Origin: Corynebacterium argentoratense DSM 44202
Lineage (GTDB): Bacteria; Actinomycetota; Actinomycetes; Mycobacteriales; Mycobacteriaceae
DNA length: 64,000 nucleotides
NCBI RefSeq assembly: GCF_000590555.1
Contig: NC_022198.1
Span: 1,256,583-1,320,582 of the forward strand
Direction of reading: 5' to 3'
The notes below the pieces were generated by a model. The model ran no database searches. It was given only the letters and a program-made list of their open reading frames with translations, and was not told the origin of the DNA. This document shows, piece after piece, positions 8,454 to 17,962 of the stretch. The translations under genes and the position numbers were made by a program. Position 1 is the stretch's first letter; each line of letters starts with the position of its first letter.

Positions 8454-9953
8454 TTAGCCGCTAAGTGCGGCTTGGTCGTGCTCATCTCGGTGCGTCAGCG
8501 GATCGGAGCCGTCCCAGCATTCCATACCCTCGTAGCCTCGGATGCCGGGGATGTCGTCGCGGTGGAACACCGGGTTGAGGCCAGCTGCGCGCTGTTTGTC
8601 GAAGTTCGCCAGCAACGCCACGGCCACACCGCACAAGGGGACGATAGCGATCAAGTTGATAACCACCATGAGGCCGGAGAACACGTCGGCAAGGGCCCAG
8701 ACCAGCGGGATGGAGCCAAGCGCACCACCGAGCACACACAGAGCGACCAGCACGCGGAAGGCCGTGAGAACGCCCTTGGAGCCGGACAGGTATTCGATGT
8801 TAGCTTCGCCGTAGTAGTAGTTACCGATGACAGAGCTGAAGGCGAGGAAGAAGATGACGATGGTCAAAAAGTGCACGCCCCATGAGCCGACGCTATCGGA
8901 CAGTGCAGTTTGGGTGAGGTTGATGCCACCGGTTTCTTCTGAAAGGTCGGGGTTAGCCAGCAAGATGATGAAGGCGGTGATTGAACACACCACGATGGTG
9001 TCGAAGTACACGCCGAGGGTCTGAATGAGGCCCTGCTTGACGGGGTGGGATACCGATGCAGTTGCGGCGGCGTTGGGCACCGAACCCATACCGGCCTCGT
9101 TAGAGAACAGGCCACGCTTGATGCCGGTCATGATGACGGTACCTAGTGCGGCGCCGCCGAATTGGCGAACACCGAAAGCGTTTTCAACGATGCGAGCAAC
9201 CATGTTGGGGACCTCGCCGATGTTGATAACCACGACGATGAAACCAACCACAATGTATGCAACTGCCATCAGCGGGACAACCACCTGGGTGACCGACGCG
9301 ATTCGGTGAACGCCACCGAAAATCACGACACCGGTGATGACCGCCAGTGCGATGCCAACGATCCACTTCACACGGTTGGGGTCAAAGCTGGGGAACGAGG
9401 TCACAATCGAGTCAGCAATCGAATTGGACTGCACTGCGTTGAAGACGAAACCGTAGGTGACGGTGATGAGCACGCAGAACACGACGGACAACCACGCCCA
9501 GTTCGCACCGAGGCCTTTTCGGATGTAGTAGGCCGGGCCGCCACGGTAGTTGTCGGCATCGCGCACCTTGTATGCCTGGGCGAGGGTGGACTCGACGAAC
9601 GAGGAAGCTCCACCGATGATCGCCAGCATCCACATCCAGAACACCGCACCGGGTCCACCGGTGGTCACCGCAATGGCGACGCCAGCAACGTTGCCTGTAC
9701 CAACGCGTGACGCCGCGGAAATGGTAAAGGCCTTAAAAGAAGAAATACCGTCGCGGCCGCTTTGCGACTTCGACGGTTTTTCGGTAATTGCACCAAACAT
9801 TGCAGGCAAGTAACGCACCTGCACGACGATGGTGCGGAAGCAGAAGTACAGGCCAGCGAGAATCAGGAGCCAGGTGACCCCTTGCCAAAGGTAGCCAGAC
9901 AATGCATCGACGACTGATTGCACCTGGTCCAGCACGGTGGATTTTTCGTTCAT
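8454..9953 (-). CDS. Sodium:alanine/glycine symporter (AGCS family)
   Basis: Integral membrane amino acid carrier driven by Na+ (AGCS family). 499 aa with about 10-11 hydrophobic segments. Family-typical stretches are visible: AASRVGTGNVAGVA near residue 85, ALGTVIMTGIKRGLFSNEAG near 270, and GNYYYGEANIEYL near 380. Substrate is inferred from family only; alanine or glycine is likely. The start is ATG at 9953, with a -10 box TACGCT 8 nt upstream. The gene stands between smc and rnc, where other corynebacteria, as far as I recall, carry the DNA glycosylase gene fpg/mutM. Confidence 0.9.
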   Translation of the reverse strand: MNEKSTVLDQVQSVVDALSGYLWQGVTWLLILAGLYFCFRTIVVQVRYLPAMFGAITEKPSKSQSGRDGISSFKAFTISAASRVGTGNVAGVAIAVTTGGPGAVFWMWMLAIIGGASSFVESTLAQAYKVRDADNYRGGPAYYIRKGLGANWAWLSVVFCVLITVTYGFVFNAVQSNSIADSIVTSFPSFDPNRVKWIVGIALAVITGVVIFGGVHRIASVTQVVVPLMAVAYIVVGFIVVVINIGEVPNMVARIVENAFGVRQFGGAALGTVIMTGIKRGLFSNEAGMGSVPNAAATASVSHPVKQGLIQTLGVYFDTIVVCSITAFIILLANPDLSEETGGINLTQTALSDSVGSWGVHFLTIVIFFLAFSSVIGNYYYGEANIEYLSGSKGVLTAFRVLVALCVLGGALGSIPLVWALADVFSGLMVVINLIAIVPLCGVAVALLANFDKQRAAGLNPVFHRDDIPGIRGYEGMECWDGSDPLTHRDEHDQAALSG

Positions 9954-9957
9954 GAGT

Positions 9958-10008
9958 ACTTAGCGTAACCCAGGCACACGGACGCACGCGCACTGGGTAC
10001 GGCTAAGT
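9958..10008. repeat. 16-bp imperfect inverted repeat over the symporter promoter
   Basis: ACTTAGCGTAACCCAG (9958-9973) faces CTGGGTACGGCTAAGT (9993-10008). The second arm reads ACTTAGCCGTACCCAG on the other strand, so the arms differ only by an offset of one base in the middle. The left arm covers the -10 box of the symporter gene and the whole lies just after the rnc stop codon. It could be an operator or a terminator hairpin for the rnc operon; there is no T-run after it. Confidence 0.5.
9962..9967 (-). promoter_or_regulatory. -10 box (leaderless) for the AGCS symporter
   Basis: TACGCT on the minus strand, 8 nt before ATG at 9953, inside the left arm of the inverted repeat at 9958-10008. 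Confidence 0.4.
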
Positions 10009-10017
10009 GGACGGTCG

Positions 10018-10887
10018 TTAATCCTGCTGCGTGGACTGCACCTGTGCGCCCTCGCCATTTTGCTGGCGGAAGCTTTCAAGGGTTGCGACAGGTGTTGCCG
10101 CCGCACGAGCATCGAGGAAAGCCTGCATCGGATCTGGTGCATCAATGTAACGTGCAGCAAGCAACGCCGCGGTTTGCTCGGCTGCGGTACGTTCTGCAGT
10201 TTTCTTGTTCGGGCCGGTACCGGTAGCCACGATGTCACCATCAACAGTGCATGTCGCGGTAAAGGTCGGATCATGGTCTGGCCCTACTCGCGTCAATTCA
10301 TAGCGCGCAGGGCCCACGCCGAGTTCGCTGGCAAGCTCTTGGAGGGTGGTCTTCCAGTCAGCATATTGGCCACCGACGGTGGCTTTAGCGATATTGTCTT
10401 CAAACAGACGCAGAACCATCGCGCGTGCGACTTCGAACCCGTAGGTCTGGTACACGGCCCCGATGATGGCTTCCATGGTGTCTGCAAGGATGGAATCTTT
10501 GTCCCTGCCACCGGTCTGGAGCTCGCCCTGCCCTAGGAGGACGTACTGTCCTAGGTCGATTGTTCGCGCTACAGCTGCCAGCCCGTATCGGCTGACCACG
10601 TTGGCGCGCATCTTTGAAATATCGCTTTCGGGGCGATTCGGATGAACGCTGTAGAGCTTCGCCGCAACAGAAAGCCCTAGCACGGCGTCGCCTAGGAACT
10701 CTAAGCGTTCATTGTTGGGCAAGCCGCCATTTTCGTTCGCGAAAGATCGGTGGGTCAGTGCCAGACGAAGAACTTCGGGTTCCAACTCGACGCCAAACGC
10801 CGACACAATGGCAGCCTGATCAACTTCGGCAAAAGCCTTGTCCCATGCTGCGGGCCCCTTGGCTTCTTTTCCGCTACGGCGGCTCAT
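10018..10887 (-). CDS. rnc: Ribonuclease III
   Basis: Double-strand-specific endoribonuclease for rRNA and mRNA processing. 289 aa. The catalytic signature NERLEFLGDAVL is at about residues 59-70, with the second acidic pair in DTMEAIIGAVY. A double-stranded-RNA-binding domain follows (about 175-245, ending in the typical TAAEQTAALLAA helix). The C-terminal tail of about 35 residues is extra. ATG at 10887 directly follows the TAG stop of the DUF177 gene, with AAGGGG as ribosome binding site inside that gene, so the two are translationally coupled. Confidence 0.96.
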   Translation of the reverse strand: MSRRSGKEAKGPAAWDKAFAEVDQAAIVSAFGVELEPEVLRLALTHRSFANENGGLPNNERLEFLGDAVLGLSVAAKLYSVHPNRPESDISKMRANVVSRYGLAAVARTIDLGQYVLLGQGELQTGGRDKDSILADTMEAIIGAVYQTYGFEVARAMVLRLFEDNIAKATVGGQYADWKTTLQELASELGVGPARYELTRVGPDHDPTFTATCTVDGDIVATGTGPNKKTAERTAAEQTAALLAARYIDAPDPMQAFLDARAAATPVATLESFRQQNGEGAQVQSTQQD

Positions 10888-11451
10888 CTATGATTCCCCT
10901 TTAAACTTCTCCAGTGCGGCCCAACGCGGGTCTAGCCCCACGGTCTCCCCGGACACGCCGTCAGGCGCTGGGACCTCCTCATCGGAACATTCCGCGTCGA
11001 AATCCTCACACACCGGGTTAAACGGCAGCGTCAGTCCCGCGACGTCAATAAGCGCTTGCGTGAGGTCAATTTCATCCCCCTCGATGACGGTAACCACGTC
11101 TGCATCTTCGTCATCATCGCCAGTGTTGTCTTCAATGAAATCATTGCTGAGGGCAAAAACTTCTTCGATGCGGAACAGCTCGCGGGCGTCAATAGGCGCA
11201 AGGCAGCGGCTGCACTGCCCATGCACATCGGATTCGACGGATGCGTCTACCAAGATGCCACCACCCAAGGGTGTGAGCGTGGCATCGATGTCTAGTTCAC
11301 TACCTTGCTCGATAGCGATCATCGGCAAGCCGATGCGCTGCGCTGCGGGGCCGTGTACGTGGCGAACATCGCTCGTGGCTGAGGCCTGTGCGAGCTTAGC
11401 GATGTTGAAGACGAGTGGGTTGGTGTTATCCGAATTCTGTCGGGGGCTCAT
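10888..11451 (-). CDS. DUF177 (YceD-like) protein
   Basis: Member of the DUF177/YceD family, which in many bacteria is linked with rpmF (ribosomal protein L32) and is thought to act in 23S rRNA or ribosome maturation. 187 aa. The family core with the Cys pair in HGQCSRCLAPI and the acidic loop before the motif LPFNPVCEDFDAECS are visible. No rpmF follows; rnc comes next with no spacing, an order seen in Actinobacteria. sepIVA ends 2 bp upstream of this start codon. Confidence 0.85.
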   Translation of the reverse strand: MSPRQNSDNTNPLVFNIAKLAQASATSDVRHVHGPAAQRIGLPMIAIEQGSELDIDATLTPLGGGILVDASVESDVHGQCSRCLAPIDARELFRIEEVFALSNDFIEDNTGDDDEDADVVTVIEGDEIDLTQALIDVAGLTLPFNPVCEDFDAECSDEEVPAPDGVSGETVGLDPRWAALEKFKGES

Positions 11452-11453
11452 GG

Positions 11454-12215
11454 CTAGCTATCGTAGCCGGAGTCGTACCCATCTGCGTCGTAGCCGCGGT
11501 GAGTACGACGCTCGGCGGACTGGCCACGGGATGCACCCGCACCACGACGCAATGCGCTACGGTCAGCGCTGATCTGGCGGATTACCGCAGACATGGATGC
11601 TTCGAACTCCGCGAGCTTGGAATCGACAAACTCATCACACTTGCCGCGCAACTGGTTGGACTCAGCGTGGGCTGCGTCGACGATGCGGTGTGCTTCCTCG
11701 TTTGCTCGGCGCACGACCTCGGCCTCGCTGACAAGGCGGTGTTGCTCGGCCAGTGCCTCATTAATGCTGCGTTCGTAGTGATCGTTACCGCTGGCGATCA
11801 GACGCTCGGCTTCAGCCTCTGCACGGGACTTCACAGCCTCGGCTTCGCGACGCGCGTCATCGACGATGCGCTGTGCTTCATCTTGGGCGTTAGAGACCAT
11901 CGAGGTGGCACGAGCGTGCGCATCTTCAATGGTCAGCTCGGCATTGTTTTTTGCCTCTGCCAGTGTCTGTTCGGCTTCAGCTTCTGCGTCGTCGACCAGT
12001 GTGCGTGCGCGCTCGGACGCTTCGTCGATGATCTCGTCTTGGTGGTCGAGAACGTCTTGGGCGTCATCGAGCTCTGCGGGCAGTGCGTTGCGGAGATCGT
12101 CGAGCAGCAACTGCATCTCGTTGCGGGGAACCATGCAGTTGGCGGTCATTGGAACGCCGTAAGCCTGGTCGACGATCTGGACCATTTCGTTTAGGGATTC
12201 AAAGACGCGGTACAT
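11454..12215 (-). CDS. sepIVA: SepIVA-like septum/cell growth protein (DivIVA domain)
   Basis: Coiled-coil cytoplasmic protein of 253 aa resembling mycobacterial SepIVA, which is needed for division and polar cell-wall growth. The N-terminus MYRVFESLNEMVQIV with VPMTANCMVPR and the ELDDAQDVLD segment matches that family. Residues 60-220 form a continuous Ala/Glu/Arg coiled coil. The tail is short, basic and Tyr/Asp rich (GYDADGYDSGYDS). ATG at 12215 has a -10 box TATTGT 8 nt upstream. It probably leads the operon sepIVA-DUF177-rnc. Confidence 0.85.
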   Translation of the reverse strand: MYRVFESLNEMVQIVDQAYGVPMTANCMVPRNEMQLLLDDLRNALPAELDDAQDVLDHQDEIIDEASERARTLVDDAEAEAEQTLAEAKNNAELTIEDAHARATSMVSNAQDEAQRIVDDARREAEAVKSRAEAEAERLIASGNDHYERSINEALAEQHRLVSEAEVVRRANEEAHRIVDAAHAESNQLRGKCDEFVDSKLAEFEASMSAVIRQISADRSALRRGAGASRGQSAERRTHRGYDADGYDSGYDS

Positions 12216-12223
12216 GCTTTAAA

Positions 12224-12229
12224 ACAATA
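12224..12229 (-). promoter_or_regulatory. -10 box (leaderless) for sepIVA
   Basis: TATTGT on the minus strand, 8 nt before ATG at 12215, with an A/T-rich gap and no ribosome binding site. Confidence 0.5.
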
Positions 12230-12281
12230 CGTAGATCCTTAAGCTGGCACTCGTCGGCGCGCCGCTGAGCGCACTGGCGTC

Positions 12282-12776
12282 CTAGCTCTGGAGTGCGTCG
12301 TCCATGGTTTTGCGGGTGTGGATCACCGCGATGACGCCGTGTTCGTTGGCGATCCACGGCTCTTCCGGCCCCATGCGTGGGGCATCCACCACTTCGCGGA
12401 ACATGGCTCCCGCCCGTTCCGCTTCCTCAGGGCTGGAAGCGGGCATTGTCATGACGCTGTGCCCCGTGGCGTCGGGGAACTGCGCGGCCATTTCACTGAT
12501 GCGGGCCAGTGCAGCTGGGTGGAATATCGACCAATCGATCGGGGCACCGCTTTCTTGGAGGTTACGGAGCTCCCCGTGAAGGTCTATGAGTCCATCGCGT
12601 TGCGCAGCGGCAACACTGTATTCCTGTTCCAGCAATTCACGGTATGTCTCTGGCTGCAGGCGTGGTGGTTGGGAGGGCTTGTTCTTGTCTTGCTTTTGCC
12701 CAATCCTCGGAAGAGCTTCATTCTGGTCGTCCGCCTTTCGCAAATTACTGGATAGTGGGGCACGAATAGGCATCAT
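12282..12776 (-). CDS. Hypothetical protein, 164 aa
   Basis: No family recognised. Start taken at ATG 12776 (MMPIRAPLSSNLRK); 12773 is also possible, and the open frame continues upstream to 12914 but overlaps the small divergent ORF. The N-terminus is basic and disordered (QKQDKNKPSQPPRLQ), followed by a helix (ETYRELLEQEYSVAAAQRD) and a compact C-terminal part with PEEAERAGAMFREVVD and EHGVIAVIHTRKTMDD. No membrane span or signal peptide. TACAAT occurs twice (12790-12795 and 12775-12780) as possible -10 boxes. Confidence 0.6.
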   Translation of the reverse strand: MMPIRAPLSSNLRKADDQNEALPRIGQKQDKNKPSQPPRLQPETYRELLEQEYSVAAAQRDGLIDLHGELRNLQESGAPIDWSIFHPAALARISEMAAQFPDATGHSVMTMPASSPEEAERAGAMFREVVDAPRMGPEEPWIANEHGVIAVIHTRKTMDDALQS

Positions 12777-12793
12777 TGTAATGTGGATCATTG

Positions 12794-12799
12794 TATTAT
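12794..12799 (+). promoter_or_regulatory. -10 box (leaderless) for the small ORF at 12808
   Basis: TATTAT, 8 nt before ATG at 12808. Same spacing as other leaderless starts in this window, so the small ORF is likely transcribed. Confidence 0.45.
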
Positions 12800-12807
12800 G
12801 TGTAGGC

Positions 12808-12953
12808 ATGAACCACACCTCCCCCGATGATGAAGCCCCACCATCTACCCCAAGAACCCTTTCGCTGACACGAACGAGGTTGCTGCCGCCTACGTCAACG
12901 ATGACAACCGTCACTGGCTAGAGACGTACGCTTACGGCCTCCGCGGGGAATAA
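12808..12953 (+). pseudogene. Small ORF with a -1 frameshift
   Basis: ATG at 12808 begins MNHTSPDDEAPP, but this frame then turns into low-complexity R/T/L and stops at 12921. The frame one base back, open from 12834, reads TIYPKNPFADTNEVAAAYV then NDDNRHWLETYAYGLRGE and stops at TAA 12951. Joining them by a one-base loss near the C-rich stretch 12834-12852 gives a natural-looking acidic protein of about 48 aa. It could be a one-base deletion, a sequencing error, or programmed frameshifting. No known family. Confidence 0.45.
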
Positions 12954-12995
12954 TCCCCCGATCTCAGCCGAATAAACCAGGCTGAACGCAAATAA

Positions 12996-13026
12996 GCCGC
13001 TACCCCACTGTTCGTTGGGTAGCGGC
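12996..13026. terminator. Terminator hairpin after gdhA
   Basis: Perfect 10-bp stem GCCGCTACCC / GGGTAGCGGC with an 11-nt loop, 25 bp past the gdhA stop. The plus-strand side is followed by a T-rich stretch, and the minus-strand side by TTATTTG, so it may work in both directions. Confidence 0.75.
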
Positions 13027-13050
13027 CTATTGTGTTTTTAAGGACGTTGG

Positions 13051-14544
<1,494 letters not shown>

Positions 14545-14610
14545 TTAACCGGCATAAAAATACTTAATGACGTCGCGGGGCTCAGCACTCAACGTGCACG
14601 CATCAAGCAG

Positions 14611-15756
14611 TTACAGCAGCTCCCCTTGTCCGGGGCCGTAGGTGACAGCTGCCTGCATGCCGGGCAGGAAGCCAAGCTTGCGGAGGTAGGCGACGTAGGC
14701 GATATCCGGAATCCCATAGCCCAGCGGCACTGGCTGACACTGCGGCCGATCGGGGGCAGCGCCGGAATCCGGGTCGACCAGCACGCGGGATACGGTGTCG
14801 ATCGTCAGCGGGTCGTAGGTGATGTAGAGGTGATCGGTAAAGGTATTCGGGCAGAGGTCCTGCAGGATCAGGTTGCGCGCCCGCTCCCCTTGCACCGCCT
14901 TGAGCTCCAGGTCAGCCACAACCTCGTCGAAATTCGAGTTGATGGTCACGTAATCCACGCCGGGCACGGTCTCCCCTCCCTCGTTAAGCATGGTGACAAA
15001 CTCGCTGCCAGCCACCAGATCAAGCAGTGAGGGCGACAGCGCGAAGTCACGCACCTGCGGCGGCAGGTAGGGAATCAGGTTGGTCAGGCCCCGCACCGTG
15101 GCACCGCGGGTCGGAGTACCAATTCCCACAACCGTCGCGGTGTGCTGGCCCTTATCGACCTTGTTGGCCCAGTAGCGGGCCAGAGCAGAGCCTTGGGAAT
15201 AGCCGACCAGGGACACTTTCTGCGCCCCGGAGGTAGCGCGCGCCGCAGCGATCGCGGCGTCAAGCTGCTTAACGGATTCAGTCAGTGACGTCCACCCGAA
15301 ACCGTCCTCACTGCGCGGGCCGGCACCGTAGTCAATACCAAACACGCACCATCCTTCTTGTGCCAAACGTGCGCCCATATTGGAGTAGTCCCCGTAAAAA
15401 CTAGAGACGGTGCCATGCACCATGATGATTGCCTCGGGATGCTCCGGGGTGACCTTGCATTCGGGATTGTTGGTGCCTTGCGGAATCAGGGGCTGATAGC
15501 CGGCGTAATACTCATTCCATTTGGCCTGCGCCAGACTATAAGCGATGGGGCCTTCCACCCCGTTGGTTTCAATTGCCCCTCGTGCCGTGCTGCGCGGAAT
15601 ACCTTTGACGGCACCGCCTGGGGCGGCGGTGGTGGACTCCTCAGCTTGCGCGGCGGGCGCGAGGATGCCTGAGCAAGCAACAAGTACGGCCAGTGCGCCT
15701 GTGACGCGCCGGCTGACAGATCGGCGCAGCCGGGGGCGTAGAAGACTGTGGTTCAT
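14611..15756 (-). CDS. Secreted lipase/esterase (alpha/beta hydrolase)
   Basis: Probable triacylglycerol lipase or ester hydrolase exported by Sec. 381 aa with a signal peptide: basic start with RRSVSRR, hydrophobic core, and AQA cleavage near residue 38. The mature part has an oxyanion motif VHGT (about 113-116) and the nucleophile elbow GYSQG with Ser at about 187. Asp and His of the triad are likely near NSNFDEVV and DHLYITYDP. Two or more cysteines could form disulphides. It is divergent from the next gene, with only 32 bp between the two likely start codons. Confidence 0.88.
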   Translation of the reverse strand: MNHSLLRPRLRRSVSRRVTGALAVLVACSGILAPAAQAEESTTAAPGGAVKGIPRSTARGAIETNGVEGPIAYSLAQAKWNEYYAGYQPLIPQGTNNPECKVTPEHPEAIIMVHGTVSSFYGDYSNMGARLAQEGWCVFGIDYGAGPRSEDGFGWTSLTESVKQLDAAIAAARATSGAQKVSLVGYSQGSALARYWANKVDKGQHTATVVGIGTPTRGATVRGLTNLIPYLPPQVRDFALSPSLLDLVAGSEFVTMLNEGGETVPGVDYVTINSNFDEVVADLELKAVQGERARNLILQDLCPNTFTDHLYITYDPLTIDTVSRVLVDPDSGAAPDRPQCQPVPLGYGIPDIAYVAYLRKLGFLPGMQAAVTYGPGQGELL

Positions 15757-15775
15757 GCTTTTAATATAGCCAGCC

Positions 15776-15781
15776 TAGAAT
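15776..15781 (+). promoter_or_regulatory. -10 box (leaderless) for the gene at 15789
   Basis: TAGAAT, 7 nt before ATG at 15789. It decides for ATG 15789 over the upstream GTG at 15783. The opposite strand carries TATATT for the lipase. Confidence 0.45.
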
Positions 15782-15788
15782 TGTGCCC

Positions 15789-16820
15789 ATGCCTTCTGAT
15801 GCCGCCACCAATCCCACCCCATCAATCCTCTTCGCCGTGGAAGCGATCGCCGGGCTGAGTGCAACCCAAGCCGCCGCTATCACCAGCGCGGTGATGGAGT
15901 CCGCGTTCCCCGCGACGCACTGCACCGTCGCCCCTTATGACTTGAACGCTTTAGCTGCGGCTATGGTTGACGCCGGCGAGGCACAGGTCGTCACTCTGCC
16001 GACGGTGACAGCAGATGGTCAGCTGACGGAGGCCTCGTACACCCTGATCTCCGACGGCACCCAGGCGATCATCGATTGCGCGCCCCTGTGCGCTAGCCAG
16101 GGCGGCGATACCTATGGTGTGGGTGTGTTGGTTGCCGATGCGATCAGCCGCGGCGTACAAATCATCGCCCTACTCATCGACGATGTTGCCACCTGTGATG
16201 CCGGCACAGGGCTTCTCACAGCGCTTGGCGCGCAGTTTCATGACGCCGCGCACACCACTGTCGCGCCGGGTGCACTGGATGAGATTGCCTCTGTGGATAC
16301 CGCCCAGTTCGATGTCAAGGCCTTGGGTGTCGAATTTGTGCTTGTCACCCGCGATGGCCGCCGAAACAGCCCAGCAAAGCCGTGTTGCACTCAGGTCTGT
16401 GATGCCCTCGGGGTTGATCCATCCATCGCAGGACTAGCAGTAGGCGGTGGCATTGGTATTGTCCTCGAGTGGATGCGACCTGGCACTTCCCCCGTACCTG
16501 CCGCACGTTTTATCGCCTCGATGCTGGGGCATGATCGCCCCAGCTCTGGCTCAGGCACCGACTCTGGTGATGACGTCGCGGATGTCATCGTCGCAATCAC
16601 CGATGCTGTCACCGCTACAACGGTCAATGACGTCGCGACGGTCGCCGGCGCTTTCTCATCCACCGGCCGGCCGGTGGCATTCATCGGCACCGAGGTTGAA
16701 TTACCTGAGGCCATCCCCCATGCCGTTATCCCGTGTGGTGACTACGCGGATGCATCGGAGGCAGCGTCCGCGTTGCAGGATGCATTGGTACAGCTTATGC
16801 CCCGCCTGGGTGCACGTTAA
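15789..16820 (+). CDS. Glycerate kinase-like protein
   Basis: Distant relative of type-1 glycerate kinases (GlxK/GarK), which phosphorylate D-glycerate. 343 aa from ATG 15789; the family is usually 370-380 aa. Family-like parts: GDTYGVGVLVADAISRGV, DVATCDAGTGLLTALGAQF, and a later glycine loop GLAVGGGIGIVL. The usual DGGEGT and GGSATNDGG signatures are not intact, so catalysis is doubtful. It carries three copies of the dispersed motif (16240, 16570 and 16627). The stop overlaps the convergent gene by about 26 bp. Confidence 0.6.
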   Translation: MPSDAATNPTPSILFAVEAIAGLSATQAAAITSAVMESAFPATHCTVAPYDLNALAAAMVDAGEAQVVTLPTVTADGQLTEASYTLISDGTQAIIDCAPLCASQGGDTYGVGVLVADAISRGVQIIALLIDDVATCDAGTGLLTALGAQFHDAAHTTVAPGALDEIASVDTAQFDVKALGVEFVLVTRDGRRNSPAKPCCTQVCDALGVDPSIAGLAVGGGIGIVLEWMRPGTSPVPAARFIASMLGHDRPSSGSGTDSGDDVADVIVAITDAVTATTVNDVATVAGAFSSTGRPVAFIGTEVELPEAIPHAVIPCGDYADASEAASALQDALVQLMPRLGAR

Positions 16821-17196
16821 CCATCCACGGGTAGGTGTCCGGGACTTCATAAAGATCGTGGCATTCTAGGGCGTAGGTCTCAGCGGGAAGTTCCGCCTGT
16901 GGGGTTAGCAGACGCGCGAAAGTCATTGCGGTTTCGTTCAAGCTCTTAGCGTTCTCCCCTACCTTGATGGTAAAACGGTGGGCCGGTGCGTCCGTAGTGT
17001 CACCACCATGCTGTTCCTCGTAAACAGCTCGTAGCTGTTGGTCAGCGTCATCCTCGAGCTTCACTGCAGAACACTCGACTTCCAACCGCTTGGCATACCC
17101 CTGCTCTACGAGAGAATCCGCGAGGGCGATGAAACGCTGGTGTAGTGCAGGTTGGACGTCGGCTGGGACGAGGGCATCAAAAACAATGATCGACAT
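16795..17196 (-). CDS. Hypothetical protein, 133 aa
   Basis: Not recognised. Small soluble acidic protein starting MSIIVFDALVPADVQPAL, with helices ALADSLVEQGYAKRLEV and NETAMTFARLLTPQ and a C-terminal ECHDLYEVPDTYPWMVNVH. No signal peptide or membrane span. It overlaps the end of the glycerate kinase-like gene, tail to tail. Its start borders the AT-rich decayed region. Confidence 0.65.
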   Translation of the reverse strand: MSIIVFDALVPADVQPALHQRFIALADSLVEQGYAKRLEVECSAVKLEDDADQQLRAVYEEQHGGDTTDAPAHRFTIKVGENAKSLNETAMTFARLLTPQAELPAETYALECHDLYEVPDTYPWMVNVHPGGA

Positions 17197-17324
17197 GCGA
17201 CCCAGGGTAGCCTACACAGCCAACGAATGCTCGGCCGGAAAAACTTATGTAACATTCACAAAAATGTTTCCGATACTTAAATCAGATACATACTCCCCTA
17301 CTACCAGCCTTTTCGGGAGAACCC

Positions 17325-17678
17325 ATGAGTCAGTCACCGCCTACCTCTTCTTATGGATTGTTCTAGTTTTTCTCCCTTTAATCGCCTCAACTACATTACT
17401 GGCAGCCCATACAAAAACGAACCGAGGAAGGCGACTAAAAATTTCACAGCCGAAGATATTCCAATTTTGATGGTATTTTCTCCGCAGCTGGCGTCGTCAG
17501 TCTCTTCCCATGGTTCATCGGCTGTGCCTTAGTCGTTGCACGCAACGCCCATAAGGCTCGCATGCTACGGCACACACGGGGCCTTGTGTTCGCATCCTCA
17601 ACAGCTTCGGCTACGACGTTCCTACTGTCGTGGTATCTGTTCCTATCAGGCGTAGCCTTCAACAACCGATTGTGGTGA
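17325..17678 (+). pseudogene. Decayed membrane-protein gene
   Basis: ATG at 17325 follows GGGAGA and begins MSQSPPTSSYGLF, then stops at 17364. A second frame continues with SPFNRLNYITGSPYKNEP and TKNFTAEDIPI. The first frame resumes near 17469 with DGIFSAAGVVSLFPWFIG, then CALVVARNAHKARMLRHTRG, and a second hydrophobic segment before NNRLW and TGA at 17676. The pieces together look like a two-span membrane protein broken by two compensating frameshifts. A third frame also encodes one hydrophobic segment (LFLWIVLVFLPLIAST), so the reading is uncertain. The region is more AT-rich than its neighbours. Confidence 0.4.
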
Positions 17679-17682
17679 CACC

Positions 17683-17962
17683 GTGATCTTCAGCGATCTT
17701 CAGCGACTTCATCTTAGGTTCCATTTTGGCGCTAGATTTCGTAGCTGCAGTCTTGGTTTGCTTGTTTCTGTACGGCATCGTGCGCTTACTTGGGGAACGG
17801 TTCTTTCAGTTCCCTGCCGCACCGGTACATGTATGGAAATCTGCGCTGGCTACATTCGCTGCTGTTTCGATCCTCGCGTGGTTTTATAACCAACTTTTCC
17901 GCTTGTTCCTTCAGACTATAGGTAATACAGGTGCTGCCGGCGATCGGCCATCTCATGATTGA
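17683..17962 (+). pseudogene. Membrane-protein gene broken by a 10-bp duplication
   Basis: GTG at 17683 starts VIFSD and then shifts out of frame. The direct repeat GATCTTCAGC occurs twice in a row (17685-17704). Removing one copy gives an uninterrupted frame VIFSDFILGSILALDFVAAV, continuing through a hydrophobic VLVCLFLYGIVRLLGERFF and a second span LATFAAVSILAWFYNQLFRL to TGA at 17960. The gene starts right after the end of the preceding decayed gene, so they were probably one operon. Family not recognised. Confidence 0.5.
17685..17704. repeat. 10-bp tandem duplication
   Basis: GATCTTCAGC twice without spacing. As 10 is not a multiple of three it shifts the frame by one; loss of one unit restores it. 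This could be a fixed mutation or a reversible slippage switch. Confidence 0.75.
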
